Part shown: positions 34,217 to 44,731 of the stretch, piece after piece
Position numbering within the stretch: the stretch's first letter is position 1
Layout of the letters: each line of letters opens with the position of its first letter
Origin: Roseateles depolymerans
Lineage (GTDB): Bacteria > Pseudomonadota > Gammaproteobacteria > Burkholderiales > Burkholderiaceae_C
NCBI GenBank assembly: GCA_003241055.1
Contig: QFOD01000010.1
Span: forward strand, 105,776 to 169,775
Reading direction: 5' to 3'
Length of the DNA stretch: 64,000 nucleotides
The notes under the pieces: generated by a model
The model's input: only the letters and a program-made list of their open reading frames with translations
Databases searched by the model: none
Told to the model about the DNA's origin: nothing
Position numbers and translations under genes: made by a program

Positions 34217-34687
34217 ATGCACATCGAACGCCTCTACATCGGGCTGCCCGATCACTGCCAGGTCGAACACCAGCGCGTTGAACTCAGCGCCGGTGCCGGC
34301 ATCGTCGGCGACCGCTACTTCGGCCGCGCCGACGAGCCCGGCCAGAACATCACCCTCATCGAAGCCGAGGTGCTGGAGGCCTTCGCCCTGGCGCATCACC
34401 GCGCGATCGACTTCTCCATCTCGCGGCGCAACGTCATCACCCGCGGGCTGCGCCTGAACGAACTGGTCGGGCGCGAATTCCAGCTCGGCGGCCTACGCCT
34501 GCGCGGCGTGGAGCTGTGCGAGCCCTGCGCCGGACTGGGGCAGTCGCTGGCATCGGCGGAGCTGCCCGCGCCGGCCATCGTGCGCTACTTCCTGCGGCGT
34601 GGCGGCCTGCGGGCCGACGTGCTCAGCAGCGGCACGCTCAGCGTCGGCGACGGCTTCCTGCCGTCGCCTGCACCCGCTGCTGCCTGA
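34217..34687 (+). CDS. MOSC-domain protein
   Basis: 156-residue stand-alone MOSC domain, related to the molybdenum-cofactor sulfurase C-terminal domain. AGIVGDRYFG, the NVITRGLRLNEL segment and a Cys-containing ELCEPCAGL match the family, whose conserved Cys is thought to carry sulfur. It starts 4 bp after the VOC gene, so the two are co-transcribed, and is convergent with the AsmA-like gene. Confidence 0.87.
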   Translation: MHIERLYIGLPDHCQVEHQRVELSAGAGIVGDRYFGRADEPGQNITLIEAEVLEAFALAHHRAIDFSISRRNVITRGLRLNELVGREFQLGGLRLRGVELCEPCAGLGQSLASAELPAPAIVRYFLRRGGLRADVLSSGTLSVGDGFLPSPAPAAA

Positions 34688-34695
34688 CCCGGCGC

Positions 34696-36609
34696 TCAGG
34701 CCCCGCCGCAGCTCAGCGGCGGCAGCGTCGAGCCCGTGTCCACCAACGCCAGCAGCGCGGCCGGCGGCGCCACCAGGGCCAGCGCAGCGGCAGCCAGCGC
34801 CCGCCCGCCCAGCGCGCTCGCCTGCAGGCCGACGCGCGGCGCCGCCAGCGGCCCCACCACCTCGATGGGCGCGCGCAGGGCCAACGGCGAGAAGTCCTTG
34901 GGCCGGGCCGTCACCCGCAGATCCAGCTGCTCGCGGTTCAGGTCCAGCTGCCCGCTGAGCAGCAGCCGGCTGTCGGCGTTGTCCACCACCGCCACGCGCG
35001 GGCGCAGCACGCCGCGCGTGAAGCGGCCGTCGAAGCGCGCACAGTCCAGCGCCAGCCCGTCGTCGCCCCGCAGCCAGACGCCCAGTGCCTGCGCCGCATC
35101 CAGGCCCGCCGCCTCCATCGCAAGGTGGGAGACGCGCCCCTGCACCAGCTGGGCCTGCACCCGCCCGTCCAGCGATCCCAGCAGCTGGGCCGTGCTGCGC
35201 CCCTGGCCATGCACCTGCACCTGGGCGCGCAGCCGGCCGCTGAGCCATGCCGCCGGCTCGCCCGCACGCGGCTCGCGGCGCTGCAGGCCCCGCACCCAGC
35301 GCTCCAGGGGCAGGTCTTGCACGCTCAGGTCGACCTGCCACTGGGGCGGGTCCATGCGGCTGTCCAGCACCATGTCGCCCGCCAACCGGGCGCTCTCGGT
35401 GCCCAGCTGCAGTCCGTTCAGCGCCAGGCGCCCACGCTCCAGGTTCAGCTCGGCCTGCACCGGCGCGAGCGGCGCCAGCGCGGCGCTGCCGAAATCCAGC
35501 TGACTGAGGCGCACGGCCACCTGCGCGTCCATTGCCCCCAGCGCCGGCAGGTCCATCGGCCGATCGGGCAGCACGCGGCCGGGCCGGCCGGGGCGCTGAT
35601 CGGCCCCCACCGCCGGACCAAGATCAGCCAGCTTCAGCGGGCCGCCGCCCAGCTGACCGCGCAGCTGCGGCCGCGCGCCGCGCAGGTCGAACACGAACTG
35701 GCCGTCCAGGCGGCTCGCGCCCACACGGGCCTGCAGCTCGTCCAGCCGCCACAGGCCGCCGTCATGCTGCAGCCGGCCCGCCAGGCGGAACGGCGCGGTG
35801 GCCGGCAACGTCACGCCCAGCGGCCGCCCCACCGCCTGCAAAGAACTGCCGCTGACCTGCACCCGGCCGGACAGCGCCCGGGCGTCGAGCAACGAGGCGG
35901 CCTCGCCCTGGAAGCTCACCTGGCCGCCGGCACCGCTGAGGCTCAGCGACACCGCCGCCGGCTCTGCCCCAGCGCCCGCCGGCTTCAGCAGCGCCAGCGG
36001 CGCGCTGGCCTGGGCCTGCAGCTGCAGGGCCTGACCGTTCAGGCGACCACTCAGTTCGGCGTGCCAGCGCTGCGTGTCGTCACTGCCGAAACGCGCCCGC
36101 CCCTGCAGGCGCAGCGGCGTGTCGTCCAGCTGGACCTCGCCCTGCGTCAGCCGCAGCTCCTCGATGACGGGCAACGCCAGCGGCGCGGCCTGCACCGGCT
36201 CAGCACTCGGCGTCTGCCAGGGGCTGTGGCCGGCCGCGTCGCGCCGCCAGTCCAGGTCCAGCCGCTCGGCATGCACCCGCCGCAGGCGCAGTGCGGCGCC
36301 CTCGCGCTGCCAGCGCCAAAGGTCGCGCCAGCGCCAGGCCAGTTCCAGGTCTTGCGCCTGCGCCAGCGTCAGGCCGCCACGCTGCAGGCTCAGCCACGGC
36401 GCCAGCAGCCGCGGCTGCACCAACAGATGCAGCCGGGTGTCGGGCGAGAGCTGCAGCCCCTGGGCCACGGCCACCCGGCCCACCAGCCAGGGCGCCAGCC
36501 CCGGCCAGCCCTGCTGCTCCTGGTGGGCGGCCATGCCGGTCAGCGCGATCAGCCCGGCCGCCAGGCCCCAGGGCCAACGGCGGCGAACAACGCGGCGAGG
36601 TCTCATCAT
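34696..36609 (-). CDS. AsmA-family envelope protein
   Basis: 637-residue protein with a short basic N-terminus and one membrane helix (WPWGLAAGLIALTGMAA), then a long beta-rich periplasmic domain. Segments such as LDGQFVFDLRGARPQLRGQL and the C-terminal SGQLDLNREQLDLRVTARPKDFSPLALRAPIEVVGPLAAP are typical of AsmA/YhdP-like proteins. These proteins may act in lipid transport or outer-membrane assembly. The ATG at 36609 is preferred because AGGA lies just upstream; one at 36624 is possible. Confidence 0.88.
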   Translation of the reverse strand: MMRPRRVVRRRWPWGLAAGLIALTGMAAHQEQQGWPGLAPWLVGRVAVAQGLQLSPDTRLHLLVQPRLLAPWLSLQRGGLTLAQAQDLELAWRWRDLWRWQREGAALRLRRVHAERLDLDWRRDAAGHSPWQTPSAEPVQAAPLALPVIEELRLTQGEVQLDDTPLRLQGRARFGSDDTQRWHAELSGRLNGQALQLQAQASAPLALLKPAGAGAEPAAVSLSLSGAGGQVSFQGEAASLLDARALSGRVQVSGSSLQAVGRPLGVTLPATAPFRLAGRLQHDGGLWRLDELQARVGASRLDGQFVFDLRGARPQLRGQLGGGPLKLADLGPAVGADQRPGRPGRVLPDRPMDLPALGAMDAQVAVRLSQLDFGSAALAPLAPVQAELNLERGRLALNGLQLGTESARLAGDMVLDSRMDPPQWQVDLSVQDLPLERWVRGLQRREPRAGEPAAWLSGRLRAQVQVHGQGRSTAQLLGSLDGRVQAQLVQGRVSHLAMEAAGLDAAQALGVWLRGDDGLALDCARFDGRFTRGVLRPRVAVVDNADSRLLLSGQLDLNREQLDLRVTARPKDFSPLALRAPIEVVGPLAAPRVGLQASALGGRALAAAALALVAPPAALLALVDTGSTLPPLSCGGA

Positions 36610-36641
36610 GCCGGTCCTGGCCATTCAGCCGACGCCAAGGC

Positions 36642-36860
36642 TCAGCGGCGGCCGGACACCAGCAGCAGCACGCCGCCCGCCGCGATCGCGGCCACGCCGG
36701 CCCAGACGGGGATGTTGATGTCATGGGTCTCCTCCACCTTGATCTCCACCGGCCCCAGCTTGGCGGCCGTGTTTTCCTGGGTGTACGAGAACCCGCCGTA
36801 GACCAGTGCCAGCACACCGGCGACGATGGCCACGATGGCGGCCCAGCGAATCGATGCCAT
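36642..36860 (-). CDS. DUF3185-family small membrane protein
   Basis: 72-residue protein with two membrane helices, about residues 5-23 (WAAIVAIVAGVLALVYGG) and 51-68. The short exposed loop YTQENTAAKLGPVEIKVEE lies between them. It ends in SGRR. AAGGAG stands six bases before the ATG. Function unknown. Confidence 0.85.
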   Translation of the reverse strand: MASIRWAAIVAIVAGVLALVYGGFSYTQENTAAKLGPVEIKVEETHDINIPVWAGVAAIAAGGVLLLVSGRR

Positions 36861-36970
36861 GGGAAGCTCCTTTTCCGAAGCGGCCGCGTGTGCGGCCCGT
36901 GTCCCATTGCAGCGCCGGGCGGCCGCACGCCGTGTAGGCGCGCGCCGGCACGGGCTGTAGGCCTTGGGGG

Positions 36971-37808
36971 TCAGGTGGCCCAGATGCGCGGATCGCCGCC
37001 CGCCAGGCCCCACAGCCGCTCGCGCCACAGGCCACGCACGCGGCGCAGCGCCAGCGTCAGGGCTTCCAGATCACTGCCCACCAGGCGCGCCAGCAGCAGC
37101 TCGGCACCCGGCCGCACCAGGTGGGTGATGCCGCCCAGCGGCACATCAGCCAGCAACGCGCGGCTGCCGTCCAGCAGCGGCTGGGCGTCGGCGATGGGCG
37201 CGCGCTGCGCATAGACCAGCGTGGCCAGCACGCGATGGCCGGCCAGGCCGCAGGGGCCGTCCAGCAAGGCGGTGTCGGCGGCGTCCAGCCAGCCGCGGTC
37301 CAGCCACAGGCCCGGCAGCTCCAGGTGCTGCAGCAGGCGGCCGCGCTCGAAGGCCTGGCCCGCGGCCGGCAGGCCCAGGCCCAGCACCTCGCTGGCAAAC
37401 AGGCTGGCGCCGGGCGCCAGCGTCAGCCGCAGCTCGTTGCGCGCCTCGCAGCCGCTGTAGGCCAGCGTCTCCTGCGGCAGCCATTCCAGCCGCGCGCCCT
37501 CGCCCACCTGGGCCTGCACGGCCTGCGTGGCCGCGCCGGCATTGCTGCGGTAGAAGCGCGTGGCGGCTGGCGTGGTTACCAGCAGGTGGGCGCCGGGCTG
37601 CACATCCAGCGTGATGTCCAGGCGGTCACCGCCCACCAGGCCGCCGGGCGGATGCACCAGCACCGCCTGCGCAAGACCCGGCCCCTCGGGGTAGAGCGTC
37701 TTCAGCAGCCGCAGCGGCCCCTCGTGCCGGCACAGCACGCGGGTGCGCTCGCCCTCGCGCAGCGCCTGCAGCGCCAGCCGGGCCGGCCAGCGCACGGCGT
37801 GGCCGGCC

Positions 37809-37819
<11 letters not shown>
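36971..37819 (-). CDS. ureD: UreD: urease accessory protein
   Basis: Scaffold protein of the UreDFG complex that delivers nickel to apo-urease; 282 residues. The diagnostic stretch VLVHPPGGLVGGDRLDI is near residue 55, followed by TTPAATRFYRS and WLPQETLAYSGC. It overlaps the ureG end by 11 bp and is the last gene of ureE-F-G-D. In most relatives ureD comes before ureABC, so its place here after ureG is unusual. Confidence 0.93.
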
Positions 37820-38455
<636 letters not shown>

Positions 38456-38459
<4 letters not shown>

Positions 38460-39142
38460 GAGCGGAACAGTCTCGAGTATTGGGTTTCGTGGCGGGCGCC
38501 GTACACGCCCAGCAGCGGCGCGAAGGCCAGGGGCTCGGGCACGGCCAGCGCGGTGGCCACGGCGCCGGGAATGGCTTGCACGAGGCGTGCCAGCAGACGC
38601 TGGCCGGCCGTCTGGCCCAGCGGCACGCAGCGCACCGCGGCCTGCACCAGGTTCTCGGCCCAGCCGAAGGCGATGGCCTGCAGTGCCGGCTCCAGCGCCG
38701 CGCCACGCGAGGCCGCCGCGCAGCCCATCACGACCGGCCAGGCCGGCGCGGGCCTGAGCGCCTGCAGCAGCGGCAGCACCGGCGCATCGGGCATCAGGCC
38801 CTGCATCCAGACCAGCAGGCTGCGCCCCATCTGCTGGGCCTGCTGCAGGCTTTCCGCCGTCTCGCGGGTCTGCAGCACCCAGGCATTCAGCCCCTCCAGC
38901 CGGGCGGCATCCAGTGCAAGCGCGGCGGCATGGGCAGCCGCCGCCACCGGCAGCTCGGCCCGGGCCTGCCCCAGCGCCAGCTGGTTCAGCAGCCAGTCGC
39001 CCGCGCTGGCCTCGTCATGGACGACGCCGGCATCGACCGCCGCCTCCAGGCCCTCGGAGTAGCTGAAACCACCCACCGGCAAGGCCGGCGAGGCCAGCCA
39101 CAGCAGATGCAGCAGCGCGTTGGTGCTCGCGGGGGCGGCCAT
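38456..39142 (-). CDS. ureF: UreF: urease accessory protein
   Basis: All-helical activator that links UreD and UreG; 228 residues. PALPVGGFSYSEGLEAAV near residue 20 is the family signature, and the C-terminal tail ends in RLFRS. Its stop overlaps the ureG start; it begins 35 bp after ureE. Confidence 0.95.
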
Positions 39143-39177
39143 GGGCGCCGGCTCAGCAGCGGGGCTCAGCGCGCACC

Positions 39178-39825
39178 TCAGTGATCGTGCCCGCAGCCGG
39201 GGCCGTGCACATGGTCATGGCCGTGATCGTGATCGTGCCCATGGTCATGGGCGCGCACCGGGATGGCCACCGGCTTGCCGGCCGGTGCGGCAGGCGCCGC
39301 GGCATGGCCCTCGCCGCCGTGGTCGTGCGCATGGTCGTGGCCATGATGGTGGTGATGGCCGTGGCCCGAGCCCTCGCCATAGGCGCCGCCCTCGGGCTCG
39401 AACGCCGCGCTGGCCTCGGTGACGATCAGGTGCTGGCGGCGCAGCATGTCGGCCAGCACCGGGTCGGGTTCGAACTGCAGCAGGTCGGGCTGCAACTCCA
39501 GCGGCACATGGCGGTTGCCCAGGTGGTAGGCCGCACGCAGCAGGTCGAAGGGGCTGCCGTGCTCGCCGCAGACGCGCACCTGCAGCACCGGCTGGGGGGC
39601 GGCCTTCACGCGCAGCAGCGAGCCGTCTTCCGTCACCAGCACATCGCCGCCCCGCAGCGTGCTGCCCCGCGGCAGCACCACGCCGACCTCACGGCCGGTG
39701 GAATCGACGGCCGAGAACCGGCTCTTGCTGCGGACGTCCCAGTCGAGTTCGAGCACGGGCGCGCGCTTGAGCAGCACGGCAGCCAGGCCGGCACCGCCGG
39801 CAATGCGTTTGGTGGCATGAATCAT
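39178..39825 (-). CDS. ureE: UreE: nickel-binding urease metallochaperone with long His-rich tail
   Basis: Metallochaperone that supplies nickel to UreG; 215 residues. The N-terminal domain has SRFSAVDSTGREVGVVLPRG, and the metal-binding domain has AYHLGNRHVPLEL with its conserved His. The last ~65 residues are very His/Asp/Gly-rich (GHGHHHHHGHDHAHDH, then HDHGHDHDHGHDH), a long nickel store. It is the first gene of the minus-strand unit. The structural genes ureA, ureB and ureC are not present upstream or downstream. Confidence 0.95.
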   Translation of the reverse strand: MIHATKRIAGGAGLAAVLLKRAPVLELDWDVRSKSRFSAVDSTGREVGVVLPRGSTLRGGDVLVTEDGSLLRVKAAPQPVLQVRVCGEHGSPFDLLRAAYHLGNRHVPLELQPDLLQFEPDPVLADMLRRQHLIVTEASAAFEPEGGAYGEGSGHGHHHHHGHDHAHDHGGEGHAAAPAAPAGKPVAIPVRAHDHGHDHDHGHDHVHGPGCGHDH

Positions 39826-39938
39826 GGGCCAAGTATCGGGCCTGGCTGCGCGGCGCCTCCGCCAGACCCGCCAGTCGCCACTTTTGCACGCCGGACAAGG
39901 CCGCGGGGCTTGCGCAAATCGATATCGAATCGAAAATA

Positions 39939-39965
39939 TCAAATAAATCGATTTCGACCGTCTAT
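39939..39965 (+). promoter_or_regulatory. Possible promoter element of the PAS chemoreceptor
   Basis: In an AT-rich island (about 39913-39960), TCAA at 39939-39942 and CTAT at 39962-39965 are 19 bp apart, inside an ATCAAATAAA context. The same arrangement occurs before the second chemoreceptor at 46995-47021. A flagellar sigma28 promoter is a thought, but the -10 match to GCCGATAA is poor. Confidence 0.3.
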
Positions 39966-39981
39966 GGCAGGGAGCACCCCC

Positions 39982-41709
39982 ATGAAGTCCGACATGCACA
40001 GCCTGGAACAGATGAACTCGCCCCACCCCACCCGCAGCGACGCGCTGCAGGCGGCCGGACGGCTGGCCTCCCTCACGGTCGACGCCCACGGCCTCATCGT
40101 GGCGGTGGACGAAGCCATGGCCGCGCTGCTGGGCTACCCGGCCGAGCTGCTGCTGGGCCAGCCCCATGCGCTGCTGTGCCCCGAGGAAGAGCTGGCACTG
40201 GACACCCAGCGCCCGGCCTGGCGGCGCAGCGCCCAGCAGCCCGAGCCCCCGCATTGCCGGCGCCGGCTGCGTGCCGACGGCTCCTCCGTGTGGCCCACGC
40301 TGCTGCATCTGCCGCTGCCCGCGGGCGATGCGGCGGGCGGCCCGCGCTGGCTGGAGCTGGCCGTCGACAACTCCGCCTGCTGCCAGGCCTTTGACGAACT
40401 GGACGCCCGCAACACCGCGCTGCAGCGCTCGCAGGCCGTGATCGAGTTCGATCTGGACGGCCGCGTGCTGTCCGCCAACGACAACTTCCTGGGCCTGATG
40501 GGTTACCCGGCCAGCGACATCGTCGGGCAGCACCACCGGCTGTTCTGCACCCCGGAACATGCGGATTCCGCCGAATACCTGCAGTTCTGGGAGGCGCTGC
40601 GGCGCGGCGAATTCCGCTCCGGCGAGTACCAGCGGGTGCGGCGCGACGGCGGCAGCGTCTGGATCCAGGCCTCCTACAACCCGGTGCTCGGTGCCGATGG
40701 CCGGCCGGTGAAGGTGGTGAAGTTCGCGCTGGACGTCACGGCCGACAAGCAGCGCACTGCCGATACCGAAGGCCGCTTCACGGCGATCAGCCGCTCGGCC
40801 GCCGTGATCAGCTTCGACCTGCAGGGACAGGTGCTCGACGCCAACCCCAACTTCCTGCGCAGCATGGGCTACACGCTGGAGGAGGTGCGCGGCCAGCACC
40901 ACAGCATGTTCTGTGACCCTGAACTCGTGCAGTCGCCCGACTACCGGAACTTCTGGGCCGACCTCAACCTCGGTCGCTTCACGGCCGGGCGCTTCCGTCG
41001 CCGTGGCAAACATGGCGCCGAGGTCTGGATCGAGGCCTCCTACAACCCCATCCTGGATCACACCGGCAAGCCCTGCAAGGTGATGAAGGTGGCACTGGAC
41101 GTGACCGAGCGCGTGCGCTGCGAGCAGGCGGTGGCCTCGCGCATCGAGGCCATGAGCACGGTGCTGGGCGATCTCAGCCGCTCCATCAGCGGCATCGACG
41201 AGAACACCCACGAGGCCCACGGCCAGGCGCAGGCCAGCGTCGCCCAGGCCCAGGCCGGCGTGGCCCAGCTGACCCGGGCCCGGGAGGCCATCGACGAGGT
41301 GCAACGCAGCTCCAACGACATCCAGCAGATGGTCGAGACCATCAGTCAGATCGCCAACCAGACCCACCTGCTGGCCTTCAACGCGGCCATCGAGGCGGCC
41401 CGGGCGGGCGAGCACGGCCTGGGCTTTTCCGTCGTGGCGGACGAGGTACGCAAGCTGGCCGAGAAATCGGCCACCGCCGCACGCCAGATTGCCGTGCTGG
41501 TGGGCACCACCACCACCCGGGTGGACGAGAGCAGCCGCCTCACGCACGACGCCGAAACCACCTTCCGCAGCATCCAGAGCTCAGTGGACGCCAGTGGCCA
41601 GCTGATCCGCGACATCACCCAGGCCACGCAGAACCAGGCCGACGCCACCCGGCACGCCGCCAGCCTGCTGAGCGAGCTGCAGGCCAACGCCCACGGGGCC
41701 TACGCATGA
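39982..41709 (+). CDS. Soluble PAS-PAS methyl-accepting chemotaxis protein (BdlA/Aer2-like)
   Basis: 575-residue cytoplasmic chemoreceptor without membrane segments. A degenerate PAS-like region spans about 30-135. Two closely similar PAS domains follow at about 150-255 and 272-376, each ending SYNP..(G)KP.KV.K.ALDVT. The signalling domain has its conserved hairpin tip near residue 453 (ISQIANQTHLLAFNAAIEAARAGEHG). No C-terminal CheR-binding pentapeptide is seen. The start at 39982 has AGGGAG upstream; an ATG at 39964 is possible. It overlaps the CheW-domain gene by 4 bp. A haem or flavin ligand is possible; none can be assigned. Confidence 0.92.
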   Translation: MKSDMHSLEQMNSPHPTRSDALQAAGRLASLTVDAHGLIVAVDEAMAALLGYPAELLLGQPHALLCPEEELALDTQRPAWRRSAQQPEPPHCRRRLRADGSSVWPTLLHLPLPAGDAAGGPRWLELAVDNSACCQAFDELDARNTALQRSQAVIEFDLDGRVLSANDNFLGLMGYPASDIVGQHHRLFCTPEHADSAEYLQFWEALRRGEFRSGEYQRVRRDGGSVWIQASYNPVLGADGRPVKVVKFALDVTADKQRTADTEGRFTAISRSAAVISFDLQGQVLDANPNFLRSMGYTLEEVRGQHHSMFCDPELVQSPDYRNFWADLNLGRFTAGRFRRRGKHGAEVWIEASYNPILDHTGKPCKVMKVALDVTERVRCEQAVASRIEAMSTVLGDLSRSISGIDENTHEAHGQAQASVAQAQAGVAQLTRAREAIDEVQRSSNDIQQMVETISQIANQTHLLAFNAAIEAARAGEHGLGFSVVADEVRKLAEKSATAARQIAVLVGTTTTRVDESSRLTHDAETTFRSIQSSVDASGQLIRDITQATQNQADATRHAASLLSELQANAHGAYA

Positions 41710-43121
41710 GCGCCGGCCTGCCTGCGACGGTGTCGCAGTGGGTGGTGGCACGGCTCGGCCGCATCACGCTCGCCGTCGATGCCCGCTGGGTGGAGGGGGC
41801 CCAGCACGCCAGCGCGCCGCTGACCGAGCTGCCCCGCCGCCGTGGCCCGCTCGCCGGGCTGCTGCCCACCGTGCTGGGCCTGGTGCCGGTGGTGGACCTC
41901 GCCCGCTGGGTGCGCATGAAGCCCGCCGACGCCGCCGCCCAGGCGGCCCCCGACAACCCGGCCGAGGGCCGGCCCGAGCCCTACTACCTGCTGCTGCGCG
42001 AAGGCGAGCAACGGCTGGGCGTGCGGGTCGACGCGCTGCTGGGTGTGCGCCATCTCGGCCCCGAATGCCTGCAGCGGGTGCATCAGCAAGACGACGAGGA
42101 GGAGCTCTTCGACGCCGTGCTGATGCCCGGCGACGACGACACCCCGCTGTGCGTGCTGGAGCCCCAGCGGGCCATGCAACTGCTGTCGGTCTGGATGGAC
42201 GCTGCGGACCGCGGCAACGTCTCCACCAGCCCATCCTCCAACGCATCGACCGGCACCGCAGCCGCCGCCAGCGCCGGGGCGGGCACGGAGCCCGCCGTCC
42301 CGCTGGCGCTGCTGCGGGTGGGCGGGCGGGCCATCGCGGTGGAGTCCGCCTGCGTGGCCGAGCTGTTCAGCATGCCGGCCCTCAGCACCCGGCTGCCGGG
42401 CGGCCGGGCCAGCATCGGCTTCGCGCCCTGGCGCGGCCGCACGCTGCCGGTGCTGGACCCGGCCTGGCTGCTGCAGCTCGACGAGCCGGTCGACGGCGCC
42501 CCGCTGGCACTGGTGCTGCGCGACGCGCAGGACCGCCATCTGCTGCTGCCGGTGGACGAGCTGGTCGGCACCTGCACGATGCCGGCCGAACTGACACCCC
42601 CGGCCGCAGATGCCCCGGCCTGGCGCGGGCGCCGCTGGAACCGCGAGGGCGAGCTGGTCGAGCAGCTCTGCGCGCGCACGCTGCTGGAGCTGCTGCCCGA
42701 GGCCAGCCTGGCCCAGCCCGGCGCCGGCGCAGCTGCCCAGCGCCCGCAGAACACCAACACCCTGCCCCACATGCTGCTGCATGCCGGCCGCCCCTTCGCC
42801 GTGCCGGCCACCGATCTGCTGGCCGTCGTCGAGGCCCCGGCCAACGACCTGGCCGTGCTGAGCTGGCGCGACCGTCAGCTGCCCGTACGCGCCCTGCCCG
42901 GTGCGGACCAGGGCCGCCTGCTGGCCGTGGTGGACAGCGGCGACGGCTGCACCGCCCTGCGCATCGACCGGCTGCTGGGCCTGCTGCCGGCCCATGCGGC
43001 CGAACGCTCGCCGCTGCCCGGACGCCCCGGCGCCTACATGCTGTCCACCGCAGCACCGCGCGCCAGCTATGTGGTGCGCAGCGGCCGCGAACTGGCGCTG
43101 GACAGCGTGCCCGTGGGCTGA
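41706..43121 (+). CDS. Triple CheW-like domain protein
   Basis: 471-residue protein made of three successive CheW-like domains, at about 8-165, 200-345 and 365-471. They are separated by a Ser/Thr/Ala-rich linker and a Pro/Ala linker. Recurring CheW motifs are visible: LGLVPVVDLARWV in domain 1, FAPWRGRTLPVLDPAWLLQL in domain 2 and LSWRDRQLPVRALPG in domain 3. The start overlaps the chemoreceptor stop (ATGA), so receptor and adaptor are coupled. It may scaffold this cytoplasmic receptor to a CheA encoded elsewhere. Confidence 0.85.
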   Translation: MSAGLPATVSQWVVARLGRITLAVDARWVEGAQHASAPLTELPRRRGPLAGLLPTVLGLVPVVDLARWVRMKPADAAAQAAPDNPAEGRPEPYYLLLREGEQRLGVRVDALLGVRHLGPECLQRVHQQDDEEELFDAVLMPGDDDTPLCVLEPQRAMQLLSVWMDAADRGNVSTSPSSNASTGTAAAASAGAGTEPAVPLALLRVGGRAIAVESACVAELFSMPALSTRLPGGRASIGFAPWRGRTLPVLDPAWLLQLDEPVDGAPLALVLRDAQDRHLLLPVDELVGTCTMPAELTPPAADAPAWRGRRWNREGELVEQLCARTLLELLPEASLAQPGAGAAAQRPQNTNTLPHMLLHAGRPFAVPATDLLAVVEAPANDLAVLSWRDRQLPVRALPGADQGRLLAVVDSGDGCTALRIDRLLGLLPAHAAERSPLPGRPGAYMLSTAAPRASYVVRSGRELALDSVPVG

Positions 43122-43123
43122 GC

Positions 43124-44731
43124 TCAGGCCGGCGCCGAACGGGCCAGGCCCGGCTCGCGCCGCAGCCGGCTGCGCTGCTCGTAGTCGGCGGCCAGGGCCA
43201 GCAGCCGCGCATCGCTCCAGGCCGTGCCGAAGAAGCTCAGGCCCACCGGCAGGCCGCTGACCTGGCCCATGGGCACGGTCACGTGCGGGTAGCCGGCGAT
43301 CGCGGCCGGCGAGGTGGCCGAGGGCGTGGTGTCCTGGTCGCCCTTGACCGGATCGGTCAGCCAGGCCGGGCCGGACGTGGGCGCGACGATGGCGTCCAGC
43401 CGGTGCTTCTTCAGCATCGCGTCTATGCCCTGGGCGCGTGAGGCCGCCAGCCCTGCCGCCAGCGACTTCAGGTACTTGGGTGCCTTCAGCCCGCCGGCCT
43501 GCGCGCTGGCGGCCGAGGCCTCGAACCACTCCTGGCCGAACAGCGCCAGCGTCTCCGGGTGAGCCTGGTTGAAGGCCACCAGATCGGCCAGCGTCTTGAA
43601 CGGCGCCGTGGGTGCGAACTCGCGCAGCCAGGCGGCCATGGCCGGCGCCATCTCGTAGACCAGCACGTCCAGCTCGCCCGCGCCCATGGCCGGCCAGCTG
43701 GGCAGCGGCTCGCGCACCAGCGTGGCGCCGGCGGCCTCCAGCTGCTTCAGCGCCGCGTCGAACAGGGCCACCGTGGCGCGGCCGTGACCCTCCACCAGGT
43801 TGACCGCCACGCCCAGGCGCCGGCCCTTGAGCGCGCCGGGCGGCAGCTGCAGCAGCGCGTCGCGGTCGAAGCGGCCCTGCTGGGTGCGCGTGACCGGGTC
43901 GCCCGGGTCCACGCCGGCCAGCGCCCACAGCAGCAGCGCGGCGTCGGCCACCGTGCGGCACATGGGGCCGGCCGTGTCCTGCGAGAACGCGATCGGGATC
44001 ACGCCACGGCGCGACACCAGGCCCAGCGTGGGCTTGACGCCCACCAGCGCCTGCACCGACGCGGGCGAGGTAATGGAGCCGTCGGTCTCGGTGCCCACGC
44101 CCAGCAGCGCCAGGTTGGCCGCGATGGCCGCGCCGGTACCCGAGGACGAGCCGCTGGGCGAGCGGTCCAGCGCATAGGGGTTGAGCGTCTGGCCGCCGCG
44201 GCTGCTCCAGCCGCTGACCGAGGCCTTGCCGCGGAAGTTGGCCCACTCCGACAGATTGGTCTTGCCCAGGATGACCGCGCCGGCCTCGCGCAGCCGCGTC
44301 ACCAGCGGCGCGTCCGCCGCCACGGCCACGCCGGCCAGCGCAATGGAGCCGGCCGTGGTGGCCATGCGGTCGTGCGTGGCGATGTTGTCCTTGATCAGCA
44401 CCGGCAGGCCGTGCAGCGGCCCGCGCAGCCGGCCGGCGCCGCGCTCGGCATCCAGCGCCGCCGCGATGGCCTCGGCCTCGGGGTTGAGCTCGATGATGCT
44501 GCGCAGCTGCGGGCCGGCGCGGTCCACGGCCGCGATGCGGGCGAGGTAGGCCTGGGTCAGCGCCAGCGCGGTCAGACGCCCGGCCGCCATCTGCGCTTGA
44601 GCACCGGCGGCGGTCAGCTCGGTCAGCTCGAACGCCGGCGGCACGGGCTCGGTGGTGGCCTGGCTCATGGCGAAGGACGAGGTGGCGGCCGACAGCGCCG
44701 GCGCGGCAAAGAGGAGATGGCGGCGGTTCAT
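43124..44731 (-). CDS. Exported amidase (amidase-signature family)
   Basis: 535-residue amidase with an N-terminal export signal (MNRRHLLFAAPALSAATSSFA). The Ser-cisSer-Lys triad is visible: Lys114 in VLIKDNIA, the cis-Ser in SPSGSSSGTG at 191-200 and nucleophile Ser219 in ETDGSITSPAS. The start is supported by the signal sequence. The substrate is unknown; sequence around the site resembles broad-range aliphatic or peptide amidases. Convergent with the CheW gene with only 2 bp between stops. Confidence 0.9.
   Translation of the reverse strand: MNRRHLLFAAPALSAATSSFAMSQATTEPVPPAFELTELTAAGAQAQMAAGRLTALALTQAYLARIAAVDRAGPQLRSIIELNPEAEAIAAALDAERGAGRLRGPLHGLPVLIKDNIATHDRMATTAGSIALAGVAVAADAPLVTRLREAGAVILGKTNLSEWANFRGKASVSGWSSRGGQTLNPYALDRSPSGSSSGTGAAIAANLALLGVGTETDGSITSPASVQALVGVKPTLGLVSRRGVIPIAFSQDTAGPMCRTVADAALLLWALAGVDPGDPVTRTQQGRFDRDALLQLPPGALKGRRLGVAVNLVEGHGRATVALFDAALKQLEAAGATLVREPLPSWPAMGAGELDVLVYEMAPAMAAWLREFAPTAPFKTLADLVAFNQAHPETLALFGQEWFEASAASAQAGGLKAPKYLKSLAAGLAASRAQGIDAMLKKHRLDAIVAPTSGPAWLTDPVKGDQDTTPSATSPAAIAGYPHVTVPMGQVSGLPVGLSFFGTAWSDARLLALAADYEQRSRLRREPGLARSAPA

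Noticed and set aside
39178..41547. Upstream extension of ureE across the PAS chemoreceptor
   Set aside because: UreE homology starts at the ATG at 39825; the rest is antisense to the chemoreceptor gene.
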